Shown one piece after another: positions 13,083-20,682 of a DNA stretch of 24,620 bases (positions are counted from its first letter, which is position 1; each line of letters starts with the position of its first letter). The translations under genes were made by a program, and so were the position numbers. The stretch comes from a virus. The stretch is from IMG/VR virus record IMGVR_UViG_3300044712_002663, positions 1-24,620 of that record; one strand, written 5' to 3'. Below the pieces are notes generated by a model. It did not search any database and was not told the DNA's origin. It was given only the letters and a program-made list of their open reading frames with translations.

Positions 13083-15187
13083 TAAAAAACCTGAGCAATA
13101 GCACCACGAAACGCTGGTGTAACAGATGCGTCCGACGTTGCCATAGAGATTAAATATTGATGATATCTACCAGTTGGCAACTCTGGCCCAAAATCGCCGA
13201 TATCAAAACTTTGATCAAGTGCACTATCTGCATCCCTGGATAACACAACAATCGATGTATTCGCCGGAATCACTGGAGACAAAATAATCAGCGTTCCGCG
13301 TCCCGGATATCCAGCATCATAAACAGAGGTAAAGATATTGCCACTAGATGCATAATTGACCACAAAACCAGATGGAACATAATTTGCGGTATATCTACAA
13401 ATGTCAGATATACGGATCTCATCAACGTAACCATCCCAGAAACTCGATGAAGCCAAAATAGAACCGATATACAAACCAATCGGCGGATTTTCCAAGCTAA
13501 AATCGTCAATCTCCCCGGCGTAAGCAGTCCCGCCGGCATTGAGTAACGAACCGTCCTTAAAAATATACAGTTTGCCATCAGAACAATCCCGGCACACGGC
13601 AAACCGGATCGGGGTATTGAGTACCACCGATGCGACGGGAAACGTAATTGTGTTTACGGTCTGAGACACCCCGCCAATTTTGCAGCTAAAGGTAATTGTA
13701 TAGTTACTCACACCCCCCGTAATATAAAACAGCATGTGCCTTGCTGCTGAAGATTTTGCAAAATCGAAAATTGCACGGGTGCCACTGGTAAAATGGCTAG
13801 CAAACCTGACTGTAAACTCTAAAGAAAAATCGGTTCTATCTGCCTCCAATTTAGATATCAACGGATCAGTAGAAAGCGTCGGCCTACGACACACAAAACC
13901 AGACTGAGATGAAATAAACTTGATTCCACTACCATCAACAGAATCACAATTCAAGACCAAATCAATGCCATTGCCAGAAAAGTCACAAAGCGACCCCGTA
14001 CTACCAGGAAGCCAGAGCGCACGAACATTCGCATCTGATGCCAATGGAGCCAGAGAGAACAAAGGATTATCCACCGGAAAATCAAAAATTACATCTGACA
14101 ATTTGCAACCAATGGTTAAACCGTCGACCATACCAGGCAAGGTTGCATCGTGAACGAACAATTCCATCGCATGACCATGCTCAACCGTTACAACATCATT
14201 GGTCATCTCGATTTGATGACCAATACCGTTGGGCACCACGCGATTAATATCAAGCACGACAATTCTAGGCACATCGTTACCAAGGTATATACTCGCACCG
14301 CACTGATCGCTCGCTGGAGTTGTGTCAATCTCAAACATAAGACCAACGAATACGCGTTCAGACACTAAAAATATAGGGCTAGAACACGTATAAACCTCCA
14401 TCTCTGGCTTAATATGCGTACCAACATAGTGGGGCACAAACATAACGTAGCGAGTAACACCATCCGGAGTATCCCACCGAACGATGTCAGGGCAAAACCG
14501 ACCCTGATCATCATCAACGGTTGCCCCAACCACATCCGGTCCAACAGTACCAATATACAACGGATTATTAGCATGACGCGTCCAGTTCACCAAATCCGTA
14601 GATGTAGCAAGCCCAATTTTTCTGTTTGTTACAGTAATTAGATCGTAATATAAATAATATGTTTCTCCAACCTTGATAATTGATCCAAAATCAATTGATC
14701 CATATGGAGTAGAGTCCCAACCGGATGACCCATTTTTCAATACTGCATCTTCAAGCACAACACCAGCAGTATCCTTTCTTTCCCACGTCAGACCATCCAG
14801 CGACGTTGCAAGACCCAGCCAAAACGCGGTGCTAGATTTTCTCCCCCGATAGACCATTCGCCACGGCCTTACCGCTCCAGCCTCATACCACGTAAACGGC
14901 ACCCCGACCGAGTAATCATCCCACGAGCCCACTCCTAAATCTAGGACTAACACGGGCGTAGAAAAATTACGCCGGTTAACGCTAACGCTCATGTATATTT
15001 TATTGTCAATTACATTATGAGCATACATCCTCCAAAGCCCGGCCTGCGGATCGTAAACCAGATTTCCAAACGTATATCCTGGTTTCGAATACGGAGAAAT
15101 TTTGCTGCGAGACCATGAAGTCAACGGCGCACCACCAACAATACGGCTGGAATCTTGAGGCAAAAATAACGATTCGAAAGACTTCAT
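13082..15187 (-). CDS. Spike-like protein: glycosidase-type beta-propeller plus LamG domain
   Basis: This 701-aa protein's N-terminal half reads as a five-bladed beta-propeller of the GH43/GH32-type fold. It carries repeated GNLVYDPQAGLWRMYAHN, WLGLATSLDGLTWER, KVGETYYLYYDLIT, KIGLATSTDLVNWTR and GRFCPDIVRWD patterns. The region 330-400 is strand-rich and unassigned. Residues about 410-620 form a concanavalin-like/LamG domain (LPGSTGSLCDFSGNG, FSLEFTVRFASHF, FKDGSLLNAGG, YVDEIRISDICRYT). Such proteins bind or cut surface glycans. Catalysis is not certain because I cannot identify the acid pair. GGGAGGCGGT precedes the ATG. The gene sits between the decoration-like and capsid genes, an odd place for a spike, and is clearly AT-richer than its neighbours, suggesting acquisition. 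Confidence 0.65.
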   Translation of the reverse strand: MKSFESLFLPQDSSRIVGGAPLTSWSRSKISPYSKPGYTFGNLVYDPQAGLWRMYAHNVIDNKIYMSVSVNRRNFSTPVLVLDLGVGSWDDYSVGVPFTWYEAGAVRPWRMVYRGRKSSTAFWLGLATSLDGLTWERKDTAGVVLEDAVLKNGSSGWDSTPYGSIDFGSIIKVGETYYLYYDLITVTNRKIGLATSTDLVNWTRHANNPLYIGTVGPDVVGATVDDDQGRFCPDIVRWDTPDGVTRYVMFVPHYVGTHIKPEMEVYTCSSPIFLVSERVFVGLMFEIDTTPASDQCGASIYLGNDVPRIVVLDINRVVPNGIGHQIEMTNDVVTVEHGHAMELFVHDATLPGMVDGLTIGCKLSDVIFDFPVDNPLFSLAPLASDANVRALWLPGSTGSLCDFSGNGIDLVLNCDSVDGSGIKFISSQSGFVCRRPTLSTDPLISKLEADRTDFSLEFTVRFASHFTSGTRAIFDFAKSSAARHMLFYITGGVSNYTITFSCKIGGVSQTVNTITFPVASVVLNTPIRFAVCRDCSDGKLYIFKDGSLLNAGGTAYAGEIDDFSLENPPIGLYIGSILASSSFWDGYVDEIRISDICRYTANYVPSGFVVNYASSGNIFTSVYDAGYPGRGTLIILSPVIPANTSIVVLSRDADSALDQSFDIGDFGPELPTGRYHQYLISMATSDASVTPAFRGAIAQVF

Positions 15188-15200
15188 ACCGCCTCCCTAT

Positions 15201-15482
15201 CTACACGCGCAAGCTCAGCCAGCTCACGCCTTCCCCATTTACAGCGGCATCGACCCAAACGTCGGCCAAATCACCAACATTCTCAAACAAGACCAGATTA
15301 CCAGCGGCCAACGGCATCCCATTGCTACTCGTCACATCGCCGTTAACGCCCCCTATATACACAAGCCCGGCATTAGCAGGCAATGCCTTAACAATAATCG
15401 GCCCATCCACCCGCCCAGTTCCCAACGCCACCGCCGTCCCCGCCGTCGTCACCACCTTCTGACCCGAAATCGTAGCACCCAT
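15201..15482 (-). CDS. Decoration-like small head protein
   Basis: This 93-aa, strand-rich, Gly/Val/Ala-rich protein has VTTAGTAVALGTGRVDG, then PIIVKALPANAGLVYIGG, SSNGMPLAAG and a C-terminal DVWVDAAVNGEGVSWL. I recall this pattern from small phage proteins near portal or capsid genes, thought to be capsid decoration or tail-fibre-like; the exact role is unsure. GGAGGAGGTTTATAAG precedes the ATG at 15482, one base after the portal stop, so 15482 is preferred over the frame start at 15521. Confidence 0.6.
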   Translation of the reverse strand: MGATISGQKVVTTAGTAVALGTGRVDGPIIVKALPANAGLVYIGGVNGDVTSSNGMPLAAGNLVLFENVGDLADVWVDAAVNGEGVSWLSLRV

Positions 15483-15483
15483 C

Positions 15484-16962
15484 TTATAAACCTCCTCCAG
15501 CAATCTTGGATTTGATCTCACCGGTATCGGTATCGATCACGTCATTCGAACCCTTCGCCTTATTCACGCGCTCCGGATCAGCCCGCTCAGCGTCACGACG
15601 CCCAGCCTCCCCATCCGGCGTCTCAATCGCGCCAGGCACCGCGCTCCACTGCCTCGGAGGCCCTTCCTTCAGCGCCGCCGCGAGCATATCTTCCACATCG
15701 ACCACCTCACCGGCGAACCGGTAAGCCAGCCTAAGATATTCTGCATTGGTAATAAGCTGCCGGTCCCGCAGATCGGCCAGCATATTGCCGACGTTTTGGG
15801 CCGCCATCGAAAGCGCTACATTGTCCCTGGCCGAGATATCCGCGCCCCGCACCAGCAACTCAGCCCGCACACTCACATCATGCGCCACCATCGCCCGCCG
15901 CCGCACCACGATCTTAAGCAAATCCTCGATTAGCCAGATGAAGTAATTCTGCCGCTGCTCGAAGTGGCGGAACGTCGGCCCGCCGGCCGCCTCCGCCGTG
16001 GTACGCGTGCTGCCCTCGGGCTCCGCCAGGAAGTGCATCGGCACCCCGGCCCCCGCCGCCAACATCTTCTTCAGTGCCAGGCCATCGGTCGCCGCGTCGT
16101 TACTCTCCAGCTTCGGACTCAATACTTCCCAGGTTTCGCTTTCGTCGCTGACCAGGATGCTGCCAGGCTGGGGAGGATTCGCAGCCAGTTGTGTCTGGCG
16201 CGCCTGGCGTTCAGTCTCACTGGTAAACTTCGACTTCACCACAAACAGGAAGGAGTTCCGGAAGCGATTCAACCGCGCACGATCCTCCAGCCAATTCGAA
16301 TAGCGGCTCAGCCACTTCAGCGAAGGCGCCAAATCCGATTCACCCCACTGGCCACCCACCGGCCGATTGATCGTATAGTGCAGCATAGCCACAGGAAAGA
16401 CGCCATCCTCGCCCACACTATCGGTCTCCTGGTCATAAGCCGGATATGCTTCCGGATCCAGATCCTGGCCGCTAGCCTTCGGCCAGAAGCGCACCGGCTG
16501 CTCGATGTCATTCGGCTTGGCATCGATCTTATCGATATCCGCCGCCGGCACCGGCCTGATATAGGTCATGCCAGACGAATCGGTTGACAGCAGCAGGAAT
16601 AAATTACCCGAACGAGTGAGCTCATCACACAGCTCATAACAGCGCACGTCCATATGATTCAGACGATGCTTCCAGAACTCTTGCAGGAATTTATGAGTCT
16701 CCGGATGCTTACAACCCACATTGACCCCGCCCCCCACCACGTACTGAGTAGTAAGCCCCACCACCCGCCGCGCCAACGGATTCAACCGCCAGGCATCCAG
16801 CGCATCCTGCAGAACCGTCGACCGGTCGGCATCGTAACGATCCCGCACCGTCCCGGTTAGGCTGCTGCTGCTCTGCGTGAAGGTCGTATCATTCTCGACC
16901 CACGTGGTAAGTTGACCACGCACCAAAACCTCGATCCGTTCCCGCCAATTAAGCTTTTTCAT
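15484..16962 (-). CDS. Phage portal protein
   Basis: This 492-aa protein is of normal portal length. Typical features are LNPLARRVVGLTTQYVVGGGV near residue 60, FWKHRLNHMD, ELTRSGNLFLLL, a central VPMHFLAEPEGSTRTTAEAAGG (stem and clip region, about 310-332) and LIEDLLKIVVRRRAM. The portal forms a 12-subunit ring at one capsid vertex, docks the terminase and passes DNA. The start overlaps the upstream stop by 4 nt (ATGA) with no strong ribosome site of its own, so it is translationally coupled to the small gene before it. The C-terminal 60 residues are charged and low-complexity. Confidence 0.85.
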   Translation of the reverse strand: MKKLNWRERIEVLVRGQLTTWVENDTTFTQSSSSLTGTVRDRYDADRSTVLQDALDAWRLNPLARRVVGLTTQYVVGGGVNVGCKHPETHKFLQEFWKHRLNHMDVRCYELCDELTRSGNLFLLLSTDSSGMTYIRPVPAADIDKIDAKPNDIEQPVRFWPKASGQDLDPEAYPAYDQETDSVGEDGVFPVAMLHYTINRPVGGQWGESDLAPSLKWLSRYSNWLEDRARLNRFRNSFLFVVKSKFTSETERQARQTQLAANPPQPGSILVSDESETWEVLSPKLESNDAATDGLALKKMLAAGAGVPMHFLAEPEGSTRTTAEAAGGPTFRHFEQRQNYFIWLIEDLLKIVVRRRAMVAHDVSVRAELLVRGADISARDNVALSMAAQNVGNMLADLRDRQLITNAEYLRLAYRFAGEVVDVEDMLAAALKEGPPRQWSAVPGAIETPDGEAGRRDAERADPERVNKAKGSNDVIDTDTGEIKSKIAGGGL

Positions 16963-17111
16963 GGATTAACCACATACTGGTTATAAAAAGCAATGACCTT
17001 TTCCTGATCGGTAATCGCGACATAACGATCTTTCTCGCTACGGTCATTCGGCTTCGAAGCCTTAAGGGCTTCCAGCGCTTCAGTCAGTTTCTGCATTGCC
17101 TCTTCAAACAT
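16959..17111 (-). CDS. Small portal-adjacent protein
   Basis: This 50-aa protein is made of a helix (FEEAMQKLTEALEALKASK) followed by DRYVAITDQEKVIAFYNQYVV. I recall similar tiny genes between large terminase and portal in uncharacterised phages, function unknown. The ATG at 17111 follows GGAAAGGTAGGTTCT, so the longer frame to 17171 is rejected. Its stop overlaps the portal start (ATGA). The upstream spacer has ATGACACCA at 17162-17170, the motif of the boundary hairpins, but only imperfect pairing. Confidence 0.6.
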   Translation of the reverse strand: MFEEAMQKLTEALEALKASKPNDRSEKDRYVAITDQEKVIAFYNQYVVNP

Positions 17112-17171
17112 AGAACCTACCTTTCCGCTGATGACAATCAGCCCACCAGGCGCCCGACGGGATGACACCAC

Positions 17172-18692
17172 CTAAAACCCTCGATCCAAATCCACGATGG
17201 GATCCGCCCTCTTCACAACCAGGGTCGGCCCCGCCGCAATCCACTCCTGCCGGTCCAACTCAGCACTGAGCGCAGCGCTCAGCACCAGGTCGTCGTGGAC
17301 CAGCTCGCCAGTGGCGAAGTCCCTTGTACCATCCGGAACACCCCACTTCATGCGACGATCCGGACCCGGTTGGATCTCGTACTGGCAATACTCAAGCTGC
17401 CGGTAAAACTCCGCCTGCAACTCATCACGACCTACATACTCCCGCCAACGCCCCGACTCCACTACCGCTAAATAATCCCAACCAAGCCCGCTCTTCGATG
17501 AGCCAGTAAACACGAACGGGATCACCTTGCCAGGCAACGCCTTAGCAAGAAACGAGGCTAACCCAGCGCCTACGCCCGTCGCATCCACCACAAGCCACCG
17601 AAACCCCCATAAGCTGGCCAGTCGGCCCAAGCCAGAATACAACGTGGAATGTTTAACACCCAACCACGTAAACCGCGCCACCACCTCATACGCCGGCGCC
17701 TTGATCAAAGGATCAGCCAGGCCGGCCAAATTCACCCGCACAATCGTCAAGGCCGTGCTATCTCGACCCTGGTTATGAGCTTCCCCCCCACCAAGATCGT
17801 TGATACCTTCGTCCTCTCCGGCGACGTCCAGCAGCCCGCAATAGATCGATCCCTTGGCCGGGCCCACCTCGGGCGCGTGCTGGCCAACCATCAGCGCCCG
17901 CCGCGCCGGCGGGAAAAGCCCACCACCCGAATCGATTTCCTCGCTAAAAAACTGGGTCCGCACCAACGGATGAGACCGCCCCAACTTAGCCACCTGCTCC
18001 GCCACAAACTGCGCATAAGCCGGAACCTCCCGGCCCACATCCTCAGCACTCAACCGCCAAACCCGCCGCCGCCCGTCCCGTTTTTCGGCTTCCAGGCCGG
18101 CCCGCATTTCGCGCGCCAGCAAGGTCTGGCTGGTCCAGGAAGTGCCCCAGAACACCTTGGTGGCATTTGTACTGGCAGCCATCGGGGAAACGTCTTTATC
18201 GAACTTTGCAGACGAAACATCTTGCGCCTCATCCACCTCCAGCAAGGTCGACGCAGTGGCACCTACAACATTCGCAGTGGGCGATCCGCTCAAAAAATAA
18301 ATCCGAGACAACCCTATCCGATAGATACGGCCTTGTTCTTTACACCAGCCGGCCGCATTGGTGATAAGGTTCTTTTGAAGCACACGCTCCAGCCTACGCA
18401 TAGCATTTAGCGATTGTGGCTCCCACGTCGGCGAGACTTTGACGATCTCCGCACCGATCTGCGAAAACAGCACCAACAGATAAGCTTCGATCTGTGCCTG
18501 CAACTCATTCTTGCCAGACTGCCGAGGAAAGATAATCACAAACGACAGTCCCAACCCAAGCCGCACCGACTCGACCACCGCCTCAGCCACCCCGCGCTGA
18601 TACTGGCGAAGCTTGATTCCGGATGCATGTTCTGCAAATAAGAGCGGATCCATAAGACACGCCTTTAGGGCACTCTTCAACGATGAGGACAA
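17172..18692 (-). CDS. terL: Phage terminase large subunit
   Basis: This 506-aa protein is the packaging motor ATPase/nuclease. Walker A is PRQSGKNE at residues 56-63 (a variant P-loop as in other terminases). Walker B with catalytic Glu is LLEVDEAQDV at 150-159 (D154, E155). The coupling motif is WGTSW at 182-186. Nuclease metal ligands are likely D289 (GLLDVAGEDE), D370 (LVVDATGVG) and D467/D468 (VHDDLVLSAAL). It cuts concatemers and threads DNA through the portal. The frame opens at TTG 18692. An ATG at 18653 (residue 14) has AAAGG 8 nt upstream and is an alternative start. I keep TTG because ALKACLMDPLLFAE before the first strand looks like conserved family sequence. It follows the coiled-coil protein by only 4 nt. 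Confidence 0.9.
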   Translation of the reverse strand: MSSSLKSALKACLMDPLLFAEHASGIKLRQYQRGVAEAVVESVRLGLGLSFVIIFPRQSGKNELQAQIEAYLLVLFSQIGAEIVKVSPTWEPQSLNAMRRLERVLQKNLITNAAGWCKEQGRIYRIGLSRIYFLSGSPTANVVGATASTLLEVDEAQDVSSAKFDKDVSPMAASTNATKVFWGTSWTSQTLLAREMRAGLEAEKRDGRRRVWRLSAEDVGREVPAYAQFVAEQVAKLGRSHPLVRTQFFSEEIDSGGGLFPPARRALMVGQHAPEVGPAKGSIYCGLLDVAGEDEGINDLGGGEAHNQGRDSTALTIVRVNLAGLADPLIKAPAYEVVARFTWLGVKHSTLYSGLGRLASLWGFRWLVVDATGVGAGLASFLAKALPGKVIPFVFTGSSKSGLGWDYLAVVESGRWREYVGRDELQAEFYRQLEYCQYEIQPGPDRRMKWGVPDGTRDFATGELVHDDLVLSAALSAELDRQEWIAAGPTLVVKRADPIVDLDRGF

Positions 18693-18696
18693 AAGA

Positions 18697-19035
18697 TTAC
18701 GGCCCCCCGAGCCAGGCTTTCAACAATGCGATAATTGACACCAACCCCGACCCACCCGAGGCCAGGCCCAGGACCACTTGATTTTTAGTCGTCGCCTCTC
18801 CAATCGTCCGGATGCGACTTTCGTGATCCTCTGCGACTTTTTTCAGATCGGTGACGTTCTCCTTGAGCCCCAGGGAACGCTCATTCTGAAGGACCTTATA
18901 GGCAGCCAGTTCAGCCTCAAGCATCTGGAGACGCGCATTCATTGACGCCTCAACAGACTCCAGGCGACCATTGACCCGATCCGCCAGGCGCCCCAGCTTC
19001 TCGCCGACCAAACCGCCCAAATCCTCTTCAGCCAT
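18697..19035 (-). CDS. Coiled-coil protein with C-terminal membrane segment
   Basis: This 112-aa protein is helical for residues 10-80 (heptad-like GRLESVEASMNARLQMLEAE; VTDLKKVAEDHESRI) and ends in a hydrophobic segment (NQVVLGLASGGSGLVSIIALLKAWL, 85-109). The topology resembles XhlA-type haemolysin/holin partners, soluble coil first and membrane anchor last. Its place between terminase genes is unusual for lysis proteins. The ATG overlaps the upstream TGA (TGATG). Function uncertain. Confidence 0.55.
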   Translation of the reverse strand: MAEEDLGGLVGEKLGRLADRVNGRLESVEASMNARLQMLEAELAAYKVLQNERSLGLKENVTDLKKVAEDHESRIRTIGEATTKNQVVLGLASGGSGLVSIIALLKAWLGGP

Positions 19036-19292
19036 CAGCCACCCGCCGCGTTGATTTCAGCCAACACATCGGTGAGCGTCTGCGCGATCTGCGCCCGCAG
19101 CGTAACCACACCAGGCACCGGACACGAGCCCTTGACCACCTCGCACAATGCGCAAACCTTCAAACTCCTCCGGATGCGCTTAAACTCGCGTTTAAGGTTT
19201 TCGTCCGTCCTCTGCCAGGCCGCGGCCGTTTGACAAACAACAGGCTGATCACCGGATGGATCAGCCTCGACATAACAAGCATCATTTGACAC
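19035..19292 (-). CDS. Small Cys-containing hypothetical protein
   Basis: This 85-aa protein has a central helix (TDENLKREFKRIRRSL) followed by VCALCEVVKGSC and a C-terminal helix (LRAQIAQTLTDVLAEI). The CxxC plus a further Cys may bind metal. Start is GTG at 19292, preceded by AAGGAGTTTTCTA, and it overlaps the preceding gene by 11 nt. Not recognised; the position between small and large terminase suggests a packaging-linked role by context only. Confidence 0.55.
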   Translation of the reverse strand: MSNDACYVEADPSGDQPVVCQTAAAWQRTDENLKREFKRIRRSLKVCALCEVVKGSCPVPGVVTLRAQIAQTLTDVLAEINAAGG

Positions 19293-19644
19293 TAGAAAAC
19301 TCCTTGATTACCTCTGAGAGGGCCTCACTCAGCGCGCCGGCAACATCCACGTTGCCAGCACCCGCGATCAGTTTTTGAACCCGCAACAGACCGGCCAGGC
19401 GAGTTGACGCCATGCCCAAAGCCGACAAAGCAGCCACCGCAGCATCGGGATCCGTAGCCGTGGCCACCACCTCAAACACCCGCCGCAGCGACACCCGCAT
19501 CATAGCAATTTCCCCGCTCAGGTCCATCGATGTCACCGCCTCAAGATCGGACGCTTCCGCTTGCGTGAATGCCTGAGTGTAAAAACCATGCTTCAATGCG
19601 TTCGTGTTGTTAGGCTGCCCGCCCCGCTTTCGTGCTTCTGTCAC
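19282..19644 (-). CDS. Terminase small subunit-like protein
   Basis: This 120-aa protein opens with TEARKRGGQPNNTNALKHGFYTQAF-type sequence (residues 2-26), the GxPxGNxNALKHG signature common at the start of small terminases and related phage proteins. It then has two long helices (LSGEIAMMRVSLRRVFEVV; ALGMASTRLAGLLRVQKLI). Small terminases recognise pac/cos DNA and recruit the large subunit. The GTG at 19644 with AGGGAG upstream is preferred over the ATG at 19695, which would lie close to the promoter. It is the first gene of the late operon, just downstream of the promoter at 19684-19711. Confidence 0.7.
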   Translation of the reverse strand: MTEARKRGGQPNNTNALKHGFYTQAFTQAEASDLEAVTSMDLSGEIAMMRVSLRRVFEVVATATDPDAAVAALSALGMASTRLAGLLRVQKLIAGAGNVDVAGALSEALSEVIKEFSSVK

Positions 19645-19683
19645 TTCGATGTGCTCCCTTGTATACCGGTCAGTATAGTAATT

Positions 19684-19711
19684 ATTATAGAGCATTATTT
19701 CTATTTTGCAA
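19684..19711 (-). promoter_or_regulatory. Late-operon promoter
   Basis: Reading leftward, TTGCAA (19711-19706), a 16-bp spacer and TATAAT (19689-19684). It lies directly upstream of the small terminase and downstream of the terminator at 19785-19818, so it starts the structural operon. The perfect palindrome at 19724-19739 lies 12 bp upstream of its -35. Confidence 0.7.
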
Positions 19712-19723
19712 TCGTTTTGAAAT

Positions 19724-19739
19724 CAAATCGGCCGATTTG
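19724..19739. promoter_or_regulatory. Perfect 16-bp palindrome, candidate operator
   Basis: CAAATCGGCCGATTTG is its own reverse complement. It lies immediately upstream of the late promoter, where an activator would normally bind. No second copy was noticed. Confidence 0.55.
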
Positions 19740-19782
19740 GTGTTACCCAGGGCTCGCCGGCGAGCTGCATTTGACACCAAAT
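19735..19782. repeat. Boundary hairpin (GGTGT/ACACC type)
   Basis: ATTTGGTGT (19735-19743) pairs with ACACCAAAT (19774-19782), and inside it lies the palindrome GCTCGCCGGCGAGC (19752-19765). It sits between the late promoter and the terminator and partly overlaps the 16-bp palindrome. Confidence 0.65.
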
Positions 19783-19784
19783 AA

Positions 19785-19818
19785 AAAAGGGCCTTCTCTC
19801 CGGAGAGAAGGCCCTTTT
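19785..19818. terminator. Bidirectional Rho-independent terminator
   Basis: AAAAGGGCCTTCTCTCC (19785-19801) and GGAGAGAAGGCCCTTTT (19802-19818) form a perfect 34-bp palindrome with A and T runs at its edges. It ends the leftward replication block before the late promoter. Confidence 0.9.
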
Positions 19819-19877
19819 GTTTACAGACAACTATTGATGCAAAGCATCCTGACGTATCATTGCTGGAGTTTTCCGAC

Positions 19878-20105
19878 TCATATCCTCACCTCACTACTCA
19901 CTACCTGCCCAACCCGCCGACCACCACAAACGTGGTGAGCCCAATAGCCCAAACTGGACAAATCCCACTTCTTGGCCCCGCACCGGGTGCACCGGCATGA
20001 ACAACGAGCATAGGTCTTCCCGCACAACACGCACCGCAGCCCGCCCTGGCCAAACGTTCGATCCACCTTTGGCAAAACCACCCGTTCAGGGGCAGGTTTT
20101 GCCAA
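19878..20105 (-). CDS. Cysteine-rich zinc-finger protein
   Basis: This 75-aa basic protein has RCVLCGKTY, RCSCRCTRCGAKKWD and AHHVCGG, giving about seven Cys and two His, enough for two zinc sites. Such proteins usually bind nucleic acid or a protein partner; no enzyme is seen. Start is probably TTG at 20105, with AAAGAGG 9 nt upstream; an overlapping frame to 20170 reads as Arg/Pro-rich shadow. It is the last gene before the terminator at 19785-19818. It might also serve as a late regulator for the next operon, by position only. Confidence 0.55.
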   Translation of the reverse strand: MAKPAPERVVLPKVDRTFGQGGLRCVLCGKTYARCSCRCTRCGAKKWDLSSLGYWAHHVCGGRRVGQVVSSEVRI

Positions 20106-20119
20106 CGCTTGGACCTCTT

Positions 20120-20172
20120 TGGTGTCACTAATCTCCCTGGCCAGCGCCGGATCGGGGAGATCGGTGACACCA
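20120..20172 (-). repeat. Intergenic 16-bp two-part hairpin (GGTGTCAC type)
   Basis: TGGTGTCAC (20120-20128) pairs with GTGACACCA (20164-20172), and ATCTCCC (20131-20137) with GGGAGAT (20155-20161). It lies between the stop at 20174 and the start at 20105, without a T tract. Confidence 0.75.
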
Positions 20173-20173
20173 G

Positions 20174-20665
20174 CTAACTCTGCTCGAAAGGGACGGTGTC
20201 AGGCTTGACGTCCTCCACCACTGGCGCCACATTCGCCAACTTCTTCACCTTCCTGGTTGCCTGTTGTTCCCGCCAGCGCGCCCGCTTGCAATCGATCCGA
20301 TTGCAGAACTTGGAATAGCCACGTGGACCCCGCTCGAGCGCTGCCCCACACCGTTCGCACTTCGGAACATTTATCAACGAATCCACCGGCAAATCACCAT
20401 CAGGAGAAAAAGCGCCCCTACTCATATCCACGTCCCGAACCACCGGCGAAGCCGCAACCTCCGCCCCACTCACGCCGCCCGGATCAAAGACAATCCCGAC
20501 CCCCGCCGACTCAACCAACATATGCAATGCTGCTTTCATCCGCGGATCATCTGTTTTCACGAGCAGAACTTCTTCAGTCGTGAATTCAGCACCGCCGAAG
20601 AAAGCCGACAGCGACTCCACCAGGTCCAAAACCTTATGATCATTCTTGAACGTCAAAGCGTACAT
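20174..20665 (-). CDS. Hypothetical protein with C-terminal zinc ribbon
   Basis: This 163-aa protein starts with a small alpha/beta part (ALTFKNDHKVLDLVESLSAFF; MKAALHMLVESAGVGIVFD). It ends with a ribbon KCERCGAALERGPRGYSKFC followed by NRIDCKRARWREQQ. The Cys pairs and trailing basic helix resemble small CGNC/HNH-like zinc fingers in replication-linked phage proteins; no nuclease motif is visible. GAAAGGAAAATTTCC precedes the ATG. It lies directly downstream of the replication protein gene (17-nt gap), so a replication or repair role is possible. Confidence 0.6.
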   Translation of the reverse strand: MYALTFKNDHKVLDLVESLSAFFGGAEFTTEEVLLVKTDDPRMKAALHMLVESAGVGIVFDPGGVSGAEVAASPVVRDVDMSRGAFSPDGDLPVDSLINVPKCERCGAALERGPRGYSKFCNRIDCKRARWREQQATRKVKKLANVAPVVEDVKPDTVPFEQS

Positions 20666-20682
20666 GGAAATTTTCCTTTCTT

